Of a DNA stretch of 64,000 bases, positions 35,650-44,053 are shown piece by piece. A program made the translations under genes and the position numbers. Position 1 is the first letter of the stretch. The number at the start of each line of letters is the position of its first letter. The notes under the pieces were generated by a model. It made no database searches, was not told where the DNA came from, and was given only the letters and a program-made list of their open reading frames with translations. Source of the stretch: Kitasatospora cineracea (GTDB taxonomy: Bacteria; Actinomycetota; Actinomycetes; Streptomycetales; Streptomycetaceae); assembly GCF_003751605.1 (NCBI RefSeq), contig NZ_RJVJ01000002.1, forward strand, positions 124,001-188,000. Reading direction: 5' to 3'.

Positions 35650-36627
35650 ATGGAACAGCGACAGCTCGGCCGGACCGGCCTGCGGGTCTCCCGGCTCGGC
35701 CTGGGCACCCTCACCTGGGGCCGGGACACCGACGAGCACGAGGCCGCCGAGCAGTTGAAGGCGTTCGTGGACGCGGGCGGCACCCTGGTCGACACCGCCG
35801 ACGTGTACGCGGACGGCGGCGCCGAGTACCTGCTGTCCCGGCTGACCGACGGCCTGGTCCCGCGCTCCGAACTGGTGATCGCCACCAAGGCGGGCGCGCT
35901 GCCCGGCTCGCGCCGCCCCGACGCCTCCCGCGGCCACCTGCTGAACGCCCTGGACGCCTCGCTGCGCCGCCTGAACACCGACCACGTCGACCTGTGGCAG
36001 GTGCACGCGCACGACCCGGCCACCCCCACCGAGGAGACCCTGCACGCGCTCGACCTGGCGGTCGCCTCCGGCCGGGCCCGGTACGTCGGTGTCTGCCAGT
36101 ACAGCGGCTGGCAGCTGGCCAAGTCCGCGGCCCGGCAGCACGCGGTGCCCGGCCGCACCCCGCTGGCCTCCGTCCAGCTCGAGTACTCGCTGCTGCAGCG
36201 CGGCATCGAGCGCGAGGCGCTGCCCGCCGCGCTGGACGCCGGGGTCGGCCTGCTGGCCTGCTCGCCGCTCGGCCGGGGCGTGCTGACCGGCAAGTACCGG
36301 CACGGCGTGCCGCCCGAGTCGCGCGGCACCGCCCCGCACCCCGCCGGGTCGGTGCAGCCGTACCTGGGCGAGGCGTCCCGGCGGATCGTGGACGCGCTGG
36401 CCACCGCCGCCGACGGGCTCGCCTCCACCCCGCTGAAGGTGGCGCTCGCCTGGGTCCGCGACCGCCCGGGCGTGTCGGCCACCCTGCTGGGCGCCCGCAC
36501 CTCCGCCCAGCTGCAGTCCTCGCTGTCGGTCGAGGCCCTTACGCTTCCGGGTGAGATCCGCGCTGCGCTGGACGACGTGTCGGCCCCGGTGCACCGCTAC
36601 CCGGACCAGGGCTGGACGGAGCTGTAG
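35650..36627 (+). CDS. Aldo/keto reductase
   Basis: A 325-residue NADPH-dependent oxidoreductase with a TIM-barrel fold. The catalytic tetrad is complete: D48 (LVDTADVY), Y53, K80 (IATKAG) and H119 (WQVHAHD). The NADP-binding end includes VSATLLGARTSAQLQSSL. It begins MEQRQLGRTGLRVSRLGLGT, the standard family opening; ATG at 35650 is preceded by GGAGGG. Closest in character to the voltage-gated potassium channel beta-like/YajO-like group; the substrate is not predictable. The downstream RecD-like gene starts 31 bp after its stop and may be cotranscribed. Confidence 0.95.
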   Translation: MEQRQLGRTGLRVSRLGLGTLTWGRDTDEHEAAEQLKAFVDAGGTLVDTADVYADGGAEYLLSRLTDGLVPRSELVIATKAGALPGSRRPDASRGHLLNALDASLRRLNTDHVDLWQVHAHDPATPTEETLHALDLAVASGRARYVGVCQYSGWQLAKSAARQHAVPGRTPLASVQLEYSLLQRGIEREALPAALDAGVGLLACSPLGRGVLTGKYRHGVPPESRGTAPHPAGSVQPYLGEASRRIVDALATAADGLASTPLKVALAWVRDRPGVSATLLGARTSAQLQSSLSVEALTLPGEIRAALDDVSAPVHRYPDQGWTEL

Positions 36628-36658
36628 CCGCCCCGCCCGTCGAAGGAGCCTTTCCGCG

Positions 36659-38818
36659 ATGACCACCCCCGAGGAGGGCCCGGCCGCGAGCCGGGCCGAG
36701 GGCCGCGCCGAGCGCCCGGCCGAGAGCCCGGCAGCGCCGACGGGCGCCCCGGACACCCCGGACGGCGGCGCCGGGCGGCCCGCCGACGCGCCGCTCAGCG
36801 GCGAGCAGCGCGCCGCCGCGGTGGCCGCGCTGGCCAAGGCGATCGGCGCGATCAACGCGAACGACATCGTCGCCCCGCCCCGCCCCCCGCGCGAGGTCGA
36901 CCTGGCGACCCCGGAGGAGCCCTCCGAAGCGGCGTCCGACGACCCGTCGGGCGGGCCGGAGCCGAAGTCCGAGTCCGAGCCGAAGTCCGAGCCGGTCGAG
37001 GACGCCGTCGAGCAGCCCGCGCCGGCCGGGGAGTCCGCGCCCGCCGAGCGCCCCGTCCGCCGGCCGGCCGCGCCCGCCGGGCGACCCGACGTCCCGCTCG
37101 ACGACGCGCAGCGCAGGGCCGCGCTGGCCGCCGTCGGCGAGGTGCTGGCGGCCGGCGGTGCGCCCGCCGAGCTGGCCGGGCCGGCGCTCGCCGAGTTCGG
37201 CGAGGGTGCGGCCGAGCAGCTGCGGGAGGACCCGTGGGCGGTGCTCGCGCTGCCCGGGGTCCGTCCCGAGCACGCCGACGGCTTCGCCAAGGCGCTGCTC
37301 GGCCCGGCCGCCCAGCCGGGCGACCCGCGCCGCGCGCAGGCGCTGGTGGCCTGGCTGCTGGAGCAGGCCGCGCTGCGCGGGCACTCGGCGCAGGAGCTCG
37401 GCGAGGTCGCCGGGGCGCTGCGCGCCCAGCGCGTGCCGGACCCGGAGGCCGCGCTGCAGGCGGTGCTGGAGGACGGGCGGGTGATGCCGTTCCAGGAGGA
37501 GCTGCCGCTGCCGCCCGGCAGCCACGACGAGGACGAGGAGCCGCCGGTCCGCACCATGCTGGCGCTGGAGCGGCTGGCGCTGGCGGAGGAGAGCCTCGGC
37601 GAGGGCCTGGTCCGGCTGCTGTCCACCGTCGAGGACGGCCCGGGTCCGGACGCCTGGGAGGAGGCCGCGGCGGCGGCGCCGCGCTCCGCGCAGGAGCTGG
37701 TCCGGGCGGTGTCCGCGTCCGGGCTGGTGCTGCACACCGGCGGCGAGGCGGCCCGGGCCGAGCCGGCCGCGCTGCTGCACGCGGCGGCCGGGCTGGGCCT
37801 GCGGGTGTGGGCGGTCGTCTGGGCCGGCCAGGGGCGGGACGCGCTGGCGGCGCTGCTGCCCGAGGGCTCCCCCGCCGCCGGGCGGATCGGCACCCTGCAC
37901 GAGCTGCTGTACGGCGCGGACGTGCCGCGCGCGCTGGACGGCACCCTCGAACTGGACGTGCTGGTGGTGCTGGACGCCCCGCTGCTGGACGTGGAGACCG
38001 CGGCGACGCTGCTGGAGGCGATGGCGGACGGCGCCCGGCTGGTGCTGTCCGGGGATCCGGGCGGCCTGTGGTCGGCCGGTCCGGGCCGGTTCTTCGCCGA
38101 CCTGCTGACCGCCCGGGCGTGCCCCGCGGTGGCGTCCCGGACGCCGGACTTCGGGCCGATCGGCGAGCTGGTGTCCGGGGTCGGGGTCGGCGAGCTGCAG
38201 CCGGTGGACGCCCCGGACAAGGAGGTGGTGATCCTCACCGCGCAGGACGGCGGGGAGGCGGTGCACCGGGCCGTCCAGCTGCTGACCGACTCGATCCCGC
38301 GGGCGCTGTCCGTGCCGCCCGAGCAGACGGTGCTGCTGACCCCGGGCCACGGCGGCCCGGCCGGCACCCGGGCGCTGAACGCGGCGGCCAAGGCCCGGCT
38401 GAATCCCGGCCCCGGCCGGTTCGGCGGCTTCGACCCGGGTGACCGGGTGGTGCACTCCCCCGCGCTGGGCGTCAACCTGCCCGGGCGGGTGCTGGACGGC
38501 GACGCGAGCGGCCTGCACGTGGAGCTGGCGGACGGCGGCCGGATCACGCTGTCCCCGGCGCAGGCCGGGAAGCTGCGGCACGGCTGGGCGGTGACCGCGC
38601 ACCAGGCGGTCGGGCGGCGCTGGCCCGCGGTGGTCGTGGTGCTGCCGCCGGAGGCGGCCGGGCAGCTGACCAGGCAGTGGGTGTACTCGGCGTTCGGCCG
38701 CGCGGAGCGGCACCTGTCGGTGGTGCACGCGGCGGGCCCGGCGCTGGCCCAGGCGGTCGCCGAGCGGCCCGCAGCGGACCGCACCACCCGGCTGCGGTCG
38801 GTCCTGACCGCGCAGTGA
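36659..38818 (+). CDS. RecD2-like helix-hairpin-helix protein with degenerate helicase motifs
   Basis: A 719-residue protein. The first ~150 residues are disordered, acidic and repetitive (PKSESEPKSEP), with a short motif LSGEQRAAAVAAL repeated loosely as LDDAQRRAALAAV. Helix-hairpin-helix-like DPWAVLALPGVRPEHADGFAKALL (191-214) matches the middle of RecD2. The ATPase-like part follows RecD order: LVLHTGGEAARAEPA where Walker A should be (357-370), VLVVLDAPLLD in place of Walker B (434-444), LVLSGDPGGLWSAGPG (461-476), then TAHQAVGRRWPAVVVVLP and VYSAFGRAERHLSVV near the C-terminus. The Walker A lysine/threonine and the DE of motif II are missing, so ATP hydrolysis is unlikely. ATG at 36659 has GAAGGAG upstream. 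Confidence 0.72.
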   Translation: MTTPEEGPAASRAEGRAERPAESPAAPTGAPDTPDGGAGRPADAPLSGEQRAAAVAALAKAIGAINANDIVAPPRPPREVDLATPEEPSEAASDDPSGGPEPKSESEPKSEPVEDAVEQPAPAGESAPAERPVRRPAAPAGRPDVPLDDAQRRAALAAVGEVLAAGGAPAELAGPALAEFGEGAAEQLREDPWAVLALPGVRPEHADGFAKALLGPAAQPGDPRRAQALVAWLLEQAALRGHSAQELGEVAGALRAQRVPDPEAALQAVLEDGRVMPFQEELPLPPGSHDEDEEPPVRTMLALERLALAEESLGEGLVRLLSTVEDGPGPDAWEEAAAAAPRSAQELVRAVSASGLVLHTGGEAARAEPAALLHAAAGLGLRVWAVVWAGQGRDALAALLPEGSPAAGRIGTLHELLYGADVPRALDGTLELDVLVVLDAPLLDVETAATLLEAMADGARLVLSGDPGGLWSAGPGRFFADLLTARACPAVASRTPDFGPIGELVSGVGVGELQPVDAPDKEVVILTAQDGGEAVHRAVQLLTDSIPRALSVPPEQTVLLTPGHGGPAGTRALNAAAKARLNPGPGRFGGFDPGDRVVHSPALGVNLPGRVLDGDASGLHVELADGGRITLSPAQAGKLRHGWAVTAHQAVGRRWPAVVVVLPPEAAGQLTRQWVYSAFGRAERHLSVVHAAGPALAQAVAERPAADRTTRLRSVLTAQ

Positions 38819-39249
38819 ACGCGCTGCGGGCGCGGTGGCGGGGCGAGGCCCCGGCCGCCGCGCCCGCAGGGCGGTGTACCCGCTGCCGCCGGGCCGACCG
38901 TTCGGCGGGGTCAGGTGGGAGGGAGAGCCGCCGCAATCCCCCCGGGGCGCCTCGTCGTTGAGCCGCTCGTCCGCTTCCCCCGCCGCAGCCCGGCAGCAGT
39001 CCCCCGTGCGACGTACGACCGCACCGGTAGCCGGGTGCCGGCGCTCCGCTCCCCCCGGACCGGAGCCCCGGAACGCGTCTCCGTCGCTGCCCGAACGCTA
39101 GCCGAGATCCGGTCCGTTCGGGCAAGAATCAAGAAGGCCGGGCGATCTTCCGAGACCGGGCCCCGGAAAGGGCACCGGAACGGGAACGGCCCCCGCCCGC
39201 CGGGCGGCCGGACGGGGCCGGGGCCTGGCGAGCGGGGGCCGGGGGTTGC
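38819..39249. other. Intergenic region with one terminator, no gene seen
   Basis: About 430 bp between convergent genes. Arms 39186-39195 and 39231-39240 (CGGCCCCCGC and complement), with an inner CCCGCCGGGCGG, form a likely terminator for the minus-strand gene. The rest has open frames on both strands but no ribosome site or codon pattern that convinces me. Confidence 0.6.
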
Positions 39250-39855
39250 TCAGAGCTCGTCGAGCTCGTCGTCGTAGACCTCGCTGACGTCGAAGCGGCA
39301 GATCAGCAGCTCCGGGTCGGCGCCGTCGAACGGTTCGGGCAGCCACTCGCCGGGGTCGGCGGGTTCGGCGGCCGACACCCAGAGCGTGGAGTCGCCCTCC
39401 TCCAGGCCGAACTCCTCGGCCCGGGCGGCGATCTCGTCCGGCTCGTACTCGCCGAACAGCACGCCGAGCGCCGCCGTCACCTCGCCCTCGGCGCCCGCGC
39501 CCGGCGGGAGCGACTCGTCGACCCGTTCGGCCTGGGCGCGCAGCCGCTTCGGGTCGGCGATCAGGTAGTCCCGGCGGATCAGCACGCTGATCGCCTCGGG
39601 GTGCTCGGGGCCCTGGTAGCCGGACCCGGCGTCGTCGCCGGGGATCTCGAAGGGGGTGACCTCGTCGTAGACCTCGTACAGGATCTGGTCGTAGGCGATG
39701 GCTGCCGCCGCGAGCTCCTCGTAGGCGTGGACGACGACCGGATCGCCGGGTTCGGTGGAGCTGGAGACGGCCTGCAGGTGGCGGTCGATGGCGGCCTTGA
39801 CCGCCTCTGCGGCGGCCCGTACCTCGGTGATGGTCAGCTGCGCGGCATCAGACAT
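39250..39855 (-). CDS. Acidic conserved protein of unknown function
   Basis: A 201-residue cytoplasmic protein, strongly acidic. It begins MSDAAQLTITEVRAAAEAVKAAIDRHL, which looks like an amphipathic helix pair. A later SVLIRRDYLIADPKRLRAQAERV segment is conserved-looking, and the C-terminus is FDVSEVYDDELDEL. No signal peptide, membrane span or catalytic motif is visible and I do not recognise the family. I chose ATG at 39855; the frame extends 33 bp further upstream. It stands alone, convergent with the RecD-like gene. Confidence 0.78.
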   Translation of the reverse strand: MSDAAQLTITEVRAAAEAVKAAIDRHLQAVSSSTEPGDPVVVHAYEELAAAAIAYDQILYEVYDEVTPFEIPGDDAGSGYQGPEHPEAISVLIRRDYLIADPKRLRAQAERVDESLPPGAGAEGEVTAALGVLFGEYEPDEIAARAEEFGLEEGDSTLWVSAAEPADPGEWLPEPFDGADPELLICRFDVSEVYDDELDEL

Positions 39856-40214
39856 GGTGCAGACGCTATCCCCACCCGGCGACGACACGCACAGCGGTTG
39901 TCATCTACAGCCGGGAAAACCGGGCAAGTTCACCCCCGATGTCCGTTCCGGGCGGTTCTGCGCCCGCCGCCGCGCGCCATTTCCCGCCCGCCGGACCGCC
40001 GACCGGACCGCCGACCGGAGCGCCCACCGGGCGTGTGCGGGGCGCATCGGTGCGGCCCGGGGCGGGTATCCCTTCCGGTACCGGAAAACTGATTGACGAT
40101 CAGCTCCGGCCGGGACGAGGCTCGGACCGTCCGCCCGGGCGGGCCGACCCGGACCGGCCACCTTTCGGCGACGCGCCGTAGGCTTGCAGGCAGCACAGCA
40201 GCGGAGGAGACGCC
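39856..40214. promoter_or_regulatory. Upstream region of the DUF5703 gene, with two palindromes
   Basis: No gene is seen in these 359 bp. A perfect 14-bp palindrome TTCCGGTACCGGAA (40073-40086) is followed by CTGAT-TGACG-ATCAG (40089-40103), about 110-140 bp upstream of the start. A short duplicated CCGCCGACCGGA lies near 40000. The paired palindromes look like protein-binding sites. Confidence 0.5.
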
Positions 40215-40427
40215 TTGATCCCTACCAAAACGGTCCGGCTTCCGGAGTACGAGTACCAGTCGCTCCGCCTGCCCCGCGGCACCACCCGGAACGCCGCGCG
40301 CCAACTGCTCACCGAGCACGCCGAGTACGGGAATTGGGAGCTCGACCGGCTCCGGCTGTTCCCCGACGGCAGCCGGACGGTGCGGCTGAAGCGGCGGATC
40401 ATCCGGCAGGTCCGTTCCAGCTGGTAG
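40215..40427 (+). CDS. DUF5703-family small protein
   Basis: A 70-residue basic protein, MIPTKTVRLPEYEYQSLRLP at the start and IIRQVRSSW at the end, belonging to a family found across actinobacteria, where it is short and single-domain. No function is known. The start is TTG at 40215, supported by GGAGGAG at about 40203-40209. Basic residues and a WELDRLRLFPDGSRTVRLKRR core could suit nucleic-acid or membrane contact, but that is speculation. It is convergent with the long chaplin gene and shares its terminator. Confidence 0.85.
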   Translation: MIPTKTVRLPEYEYQSLRLPRGTTRNAARQLLTEHAEYGNWELDRLRLFPDGSRTVRLKRRIIRQVRSSW

Positions 40428-40434
40428 GAGGCGT

Positions 40435-40495
40435 GCCCGCGCCCGGGCGCCCCGCCGCCGGCCTGTGAGCCGTGGCGGGGCGCCCGGGCGCGGGC
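40435..40495. terminator. Bidirectional terminator, 22-bp perfect stem
   Basis: Arms 40435-40456 and 40474-40495 are perfect complements with a 17-nt loop, between the convergent DUF5703 and long chaplin genes. Confidence 0.95.
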
Positions 40496-40516
40496 GTCAG
40501 GGGCGGGCGGGCGCCG

Positions 40517-41338
40517 TCAGCGGCGGGCCAGCGAGCGCGAGCGGCGGTAGAGCACGCCGCCGCCGAGCAGCAGCGCGAGGCCGGCCGGGGCGATGACCTC
40601 CAGGCCGGAGACACCGGTGGAGGCCAGGGCCTGCTCCGCGACGGGGGCGGCGGCCCGGGCCTGGACCACGGGGGCGACCGGCGCCGGGGTGACGGACTGG
40701 TCGCCGCCGGGGCCGCCGGTGCGGTCGGTTCCCGGGGGGCCGGGCGGGGTGCTGTGCTCGCCGCCGGTCTGCTCGGGCGGGCAGTCGCAGTCGTGGCCGG
40801 GCGGGGTGACCGGCGGCGGGGTGACGGGCGGCTGGTGCGCGGTGGACACGTTCGCGCAGTTGTTGCCGTACGCCGGGTTGCCGAGGCCCACCACGTTGAC
40901 CGAGTTGCCGCAGGCGTCGACCGGCGCGCTGATCGGGACCTGGACGTTGTTGCCGGAGGCGACGCCGGGCGAGTTGCTGCTCGTCCCGCCGGCACCGGAG
41001 CCCGCGGTGCCCGAGCCCGCGGTGCCCGAGCCGGACCGGTCGCCGGTGCCGGTGTGGCTGCCGCTCCCGGTGCTGCCCGCGCTGCGGCCGGTGTGGCTGA
41101 CGTTGGAGCAGTCGTTGCCGTACGCCGGGTTGAGCAGGCCGATCACGTTGATCGTGTTGCCGCAGGCGTTCACGGGGAGCTCCACGGGCACCTGCACCGC
41201 GTTCCCGGAGCCCACGCCGGGCGAGTTGGCCGCCACGCCGTGCGCATCGGCGGCCGCGTGGGCGTAGCCCGCGGTCGAGGCCAGCACGCTGCCGGTGGCC
41301 ATGGCCGTGAGAAGGCCTTTCCTGGCGACCTGTCGCAT
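40517..41338 (-). CDS. Long chaplin with two chaplin domains and LAxTG sorting signal
   Basis: A 273-residue hydrophobic surface protein of aerial hyphae and spores. Signal peptide is about 1-29. Chaplin domains at 38-80 and 121-164 each have the paired cysteines (C59/C77 and C143/C161) and the N-x-V-G-L-x-N-P-A-Y-G-N pattern. A glycine/serine/threonine spacer separates them, and a proline-rich wall-spanning region follows. The sortase E-type signal LASTG is at 238-242, then a hydrophobic span and an RRSRSLARR tail. Long chaplins are anchored to peptidoglycan and recruit short chaplins, which assemble into amyloid-like films that lower surface tension. An extra C184-x-C186 pair in the wall spacer is unusual. 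The start is ATG at 41338. Confidence 0.96.
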   Translation of the reverse strand: MRQVARKGLLTAMATGSVLASTAGYAHAAADAHGVAANSPGVGSGNAVQVPVELPVNACGNTINVIGLLNPAYGNDCSNVSHTGRSAGSTGSGSHTGTGDRSGSGTAGSGTAGSGAGGTSSNSPGVASGNNVQVPISAPVDACGNSVNVVGLGNPAYGNNCANVSTAHQPPVTPPPVTPPGHDCDCPPEQTGGEHSTPPGPPGTDRTGGPGGDQSVTPAPVAPVVQARAAAPVAEQALASTGVSGLEVIAPAGLALLLGGGVLYRRSRSLARR

Positions 41339-41694
41339 TGACTCCCCTTGGTTTCTCGTTCGGTGGTCCGATCCGGTTCCGGGCCGCCGCCGGGCCGGTT
41401 CCCCGGCGGATTTCCGGCGGCTCCGGAGTTCCGGTCGGTCCGATAGTCGGAATTGCCTGCCGCGAAGGCGGCGGCACTACTTCAACGACCCTTAACGGTG
41501 AAGGTTGAGCCATCTGCAGTCACTTCATCCGATCGGGTGAGCTCTCCCTTTCTCCGGGAACCGCACCGTTCACCCGTCCGGGGCCGACGCCCGCCTCCCC
41601 GACCCCGGACGCGCGTCCGCCCCCGCGCGACACAGGGGTCGCGCGGGGGCGGGAACTCGGGGTCGGCGGCCCGCCGGTCCTCGGCGGGACCCGC
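41339..41694. promoter_or_regulatory. Region between the chaplin genes: long-chaplin promoter and short-chaplin terminator
   Basis: No gene is seen. Arms 41617-41631 and 41638-41652 (15-bp perfect stem, loop ACAGGG) form the terminator of the short chaplin gene. The AT-richer stretch at about 41440-41535 is the likely promoter area for the long chaplin gene, expected to be under developmental control. Confidence 0.7.
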
Positions 41695-41937
41695 TCAGAC
41701 GTTCTGGCAGGCGTTGCCGAACGCGGGGTTGAGCAGGCCGATCACGCTGATCGTGTTGCCGCAGACGTTCACCGGGACGTGCACCGGGATCTGGATCAGG
41801 TTCCCGGAGAGCACGCCCGGGGAGGCGACCGCGGCACCGTCCGCGCCCGCACCGCCGTGCGCCGAGGCGACGCCGGCGCCCGCGAGCACCAGGCCACCGG
41901 TGGCGGCGACAACGGCAGCGATCTTCTTGGCCTTCAT
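41695..41937 (-). CDS. Short chaplin
   Basis: An 80-residue secreted chaplin. Signal peptide is about 1-26 (ending VASAHG), followed by one chaplin domain at 38-80 with C59 and C77 and the core NTISVIGLLNPAFGNACQN. It ends right after the domain, as ChpD-H types do. After secretion it should polymerise on the hyphal surface together with the long chaplin. The ATG at 41937 begins the signal peptide MKAKKIAAVVAATGG. It is on the same strand as the long chaplin gene and upstream of it, each with its own terminator. Confidence 0.95.
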   Translation of the reverse strand: MKAKKIAAVVAATGGLVLAGAGVASAHGGAGADGAAVASPGVLSGNLIQIPVHVPVNVCGNTISVIGLLNPAFGNACQNV

Positions 41938-42124
41938 CTGAACTGCTCCTCCTGGTCGTTTCCAGCCCGTTCCCCCGGGCTGCACACGGAAGAACGAAGC
42001 CTCCGCGGCCGGGACACGGGGCCGGATCCGCATTCACCCGTTGAAGTGATCAAGCGAACAGGTGATCGCCATTTCGGATGCTCGAAAGCTCTGATGCTGG
42101 ACCGATTAACCGCACTTCCCCGGC

Positions 42125-43447
42125 TCAGGCCAGGTCGATGAACCGGTCCAGCACCCGGACGCCGAACTTCAGGCCGTCCACCGGCACCCGCTCGTCCACG
42201 CCGTGGAACATCCCGGCGAAGTCCAGGTCCGGCGGGAGCTGCAGCGGCGCGAAGCCGAAGCAGCGGATGCCCAGGTCCTGGAAGGACTTGGCGTCGGTGC
42301 CGCCGGACAGGCAGTAGGGGACGGCCCGGGCGATCGGGTCCTCGGCGCGCAGCGCGGTCTGCATCGCCTCGACCAGGGCGCCGTCGAAGCTGGTCTCGAT
42401 CGCCTTGTCGTGGTGCAGGCTCTCGCGCTTGACGCGCGGGCCGAGGACGCTGTCCAGCTCGGCCAGGAACTCCTCCTCGTAGCCGGGCAGGAAGCGGCCG
42501 TCCACGTGCGCGGTGGCCTGGCCGGGGATGACGTTCACCTTGTAGCCGGCGCCGAGCATGGTCGGCTGGGCGGTGTTGCGCAGGGTGGTGCCGATCATCT
42601 TGGCGATGCCGCCGAGCACCCGGAGCGTCTCGTCCATGTCCTCCGGGTCGAGGCGCACGCCCAGCGCGTCCGAGAGCTCGTCCAGGAAGGCCCGGACGGT
42701 CTTGGTGATCCGCAGCGGGAACTGGTGCCGGCCGAGCCGGGCCACCGCCTCGCACAGCTCGGTGATCGCGTTGTCGTCGTTCTCCATCGAGCCGTGGCCG
42801 GCCCGGCCCTCGACGGTCAGGCGCATCCAGTGCATGCCCTTCTCCGCCGTCTCCACCAGGTACAGCCGGGCCTGGTCGTTGACGGTGAAGGAGAAGCCGC
42901 CGACCTCGCCGATCGCCTCGGTGACGCCCTCGAACAGCTCGGGGTGCCGGTCCACCAGGAACCGGGCGCCGTACGTGCCGCCGGCCTCCTCGTCGGCGAG
43001 GAACGCCAGCACCAGGTCGCGCGGGGGCTTGCGGCCGGTGCGCAGCCGGTCGCGGACCACCGCGAGGGTCATCGCGTCCATGTCCTTCATGTCGACGGCG
43101 CCGCGGCCCCACACGCAGCCGTCGGTGATCTCGCCGGAGAACGGGTGCACCGTCCAGTCGTCGGCGTTGGCCGGGACCACGTCGGTGTGCCCGTGGATCA
43201 GCAGGCCCGGCCGGGAGCGGTCCTCGCCCTCGATCCGCACCACCGTGGAGGCCCGGCCCTTGGCCGACTCGAAGATCTGCGGCTCCAGCCCGAACTCGGC
43301 GAGCTGCTCGGCCACGTACTCGGCGGCCTTCCGCTCTCCCGGGCCGGAGCCGTCCCCGTAGTTGCTGGTGTCGATCCGGATCAGGTCCCGGCAGATCTCG
43401 GCGACCTCCGACTCGGCCGTCACCGCGCGCTCGATGCCCACGCTCAT
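42125..43447 (-). CDS. M20-family metallopeptidase/aminoacylase-like hydrolase
   Basis: A 440-residue di-zinc hydrolase of the M20/M25/M40 family (dipeptidase, ArgE/DapE, aminoacylase-1). The first metal motif is IHGHTDVVP, with H87 and D89; the bridging aspartate is D119 in GAVDMKD; the catalytic glutamate pair is E153/E154 in ADEEAGG. The lid/dimerisation domain carries GRAGHGSMENDDN, and the last ligand His is in FHGVDERV. ATG at 43447 opens MSVGIERAVTAESEV. The frame upstream to 43714 has no protein character. No neighbour hints at the substrate. Confidence 0.94.
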   Translation of the reverse strand: MSVGIERAVTAESEVAEICRDLIRIDTSNYGDGSGPGERKAAEYVAEQLAEFGLEPQIFESAKGRASTVVRIEGEDRSRPGLLIHGHTDVVPANADDWTVHPFSGEITDGCVWGRGAVDMKDMDAMTLAVVRDRLRTGRKPPRDLVLAFLADEEAGGTYGARFLVDRHPELFEGVTEAIGEVGGFSFTVNDQARLYLVETAEKGMHWMRLTVEGRAGHGSMENDDNAITELCEAVARLGRHQFPLRITKTVRAFLDELSDALGVRLDPEDMDETLRVLGGIAKMIGTTLRNTAQPTMLGAGYKVNVIPGQATAHVDGRFLPGYEEEFLAELDSVLGPRVKRESLHHDKAIETSFDGALVEAMQTALRAEDPIARAVPYCLSGGTDAKSFQDLGIRCFGFAPLQLPPDLDFAGMFHGVDERVPVDGLKFGVRVLDRFIDLA

Positions 43448-43717
43448 CGCTCCCACCTCGTGTCTGCCCGCCCCGGCGCGGCTGCGGCCCGCGCCGCCCC
43501 GACCCCGGCCGGGGACCGCGGGCGCCGTCCCGTCATCCTCCCCCACCACCCGTCCGGCCCCAAGGGCATATCTCCCCGACACTCCTGACCGACGTCCGCG
43601 CCGCCCCGCATTCGAAGCCCCGCCCACCCCGCCGCCCCCGGGTTTTGGGTCTGGCAGTCGATCTTTGCTACTGTTGTCCATGTCAGCGCGGGGAACGCCC
43701 CGCGAGGACGACACCCG

Positions 43718-43805
43718 GTCCGGGTGGCGGAATGGCAGACGCGCTAGCTTGAGGTGCTAGTGCCCTTTATCGGGCGTGGGGGTTCAAGTCCCCCCTCGGA
43801 CACCA
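43718..43805 (+). tRNA. tRNA-Leu (anticodon GAG)
   Basis: An 88-nt class II tRNA with encoded CCA. The acceptor stem GTCCGGG pairs with CTCGGAC (one G-T pair), discriminator A at 43802. The anticodon stem CTAGC/GCTAG encloses loop TTGAGGT, giving anticodon GAG for CUC/CUU leucine codons. A long variable arm (TGCCCTTTATCGGGCG) and the T-arm GGGGGTTCAAGTCCCCC follow, all consistent with leucine. A rho-independent terminator begins 7 bp later. Confidence 0.97.
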
Positions 43806-43811
43806 GAAGTG

Positions 43812-43845
43812 AGACCCCTGTTGATCAGGGGTCTTTCTGCTTTTC
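43812..43845 (+). terminator. Rho-independent terminator of tRNA-Leu
   Basis: Stem AGACCCCTG/CAGGGGTCT (43812-43820 and 43826-43834), loop TTGAT, followed by a T-rich TTCTGCTTTT, unusual in this genome for having a U-tract. Confidence 0.92.
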
Positions 43846-44053
43846 CGGGCGGGGTGCGGTGGCGGGGTGGCCACCGGGGCGATCGGTGGGTGCTCGAACG
43901 GCTGGTGCCGGTCGTTGACGCGTCCTGGTCGATATCTCCCCCTCCGCTCGGGGCCGGGGCGTCCCCGGCTCCGGTGCGTGCGTCGGTGTCGGGGGGCGTC
44001 GCTAGGGTGCCGGGTGTCGATCATCGGATGGTCAGGGCACGGAGGAGTGGGCT

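Noticed and set aside
43718..43805. Integration site (att) at tRNA-Leu
   Set aside because: No integrase gene and no repeated tRNA 3' segment is visible in the following 20 kb.
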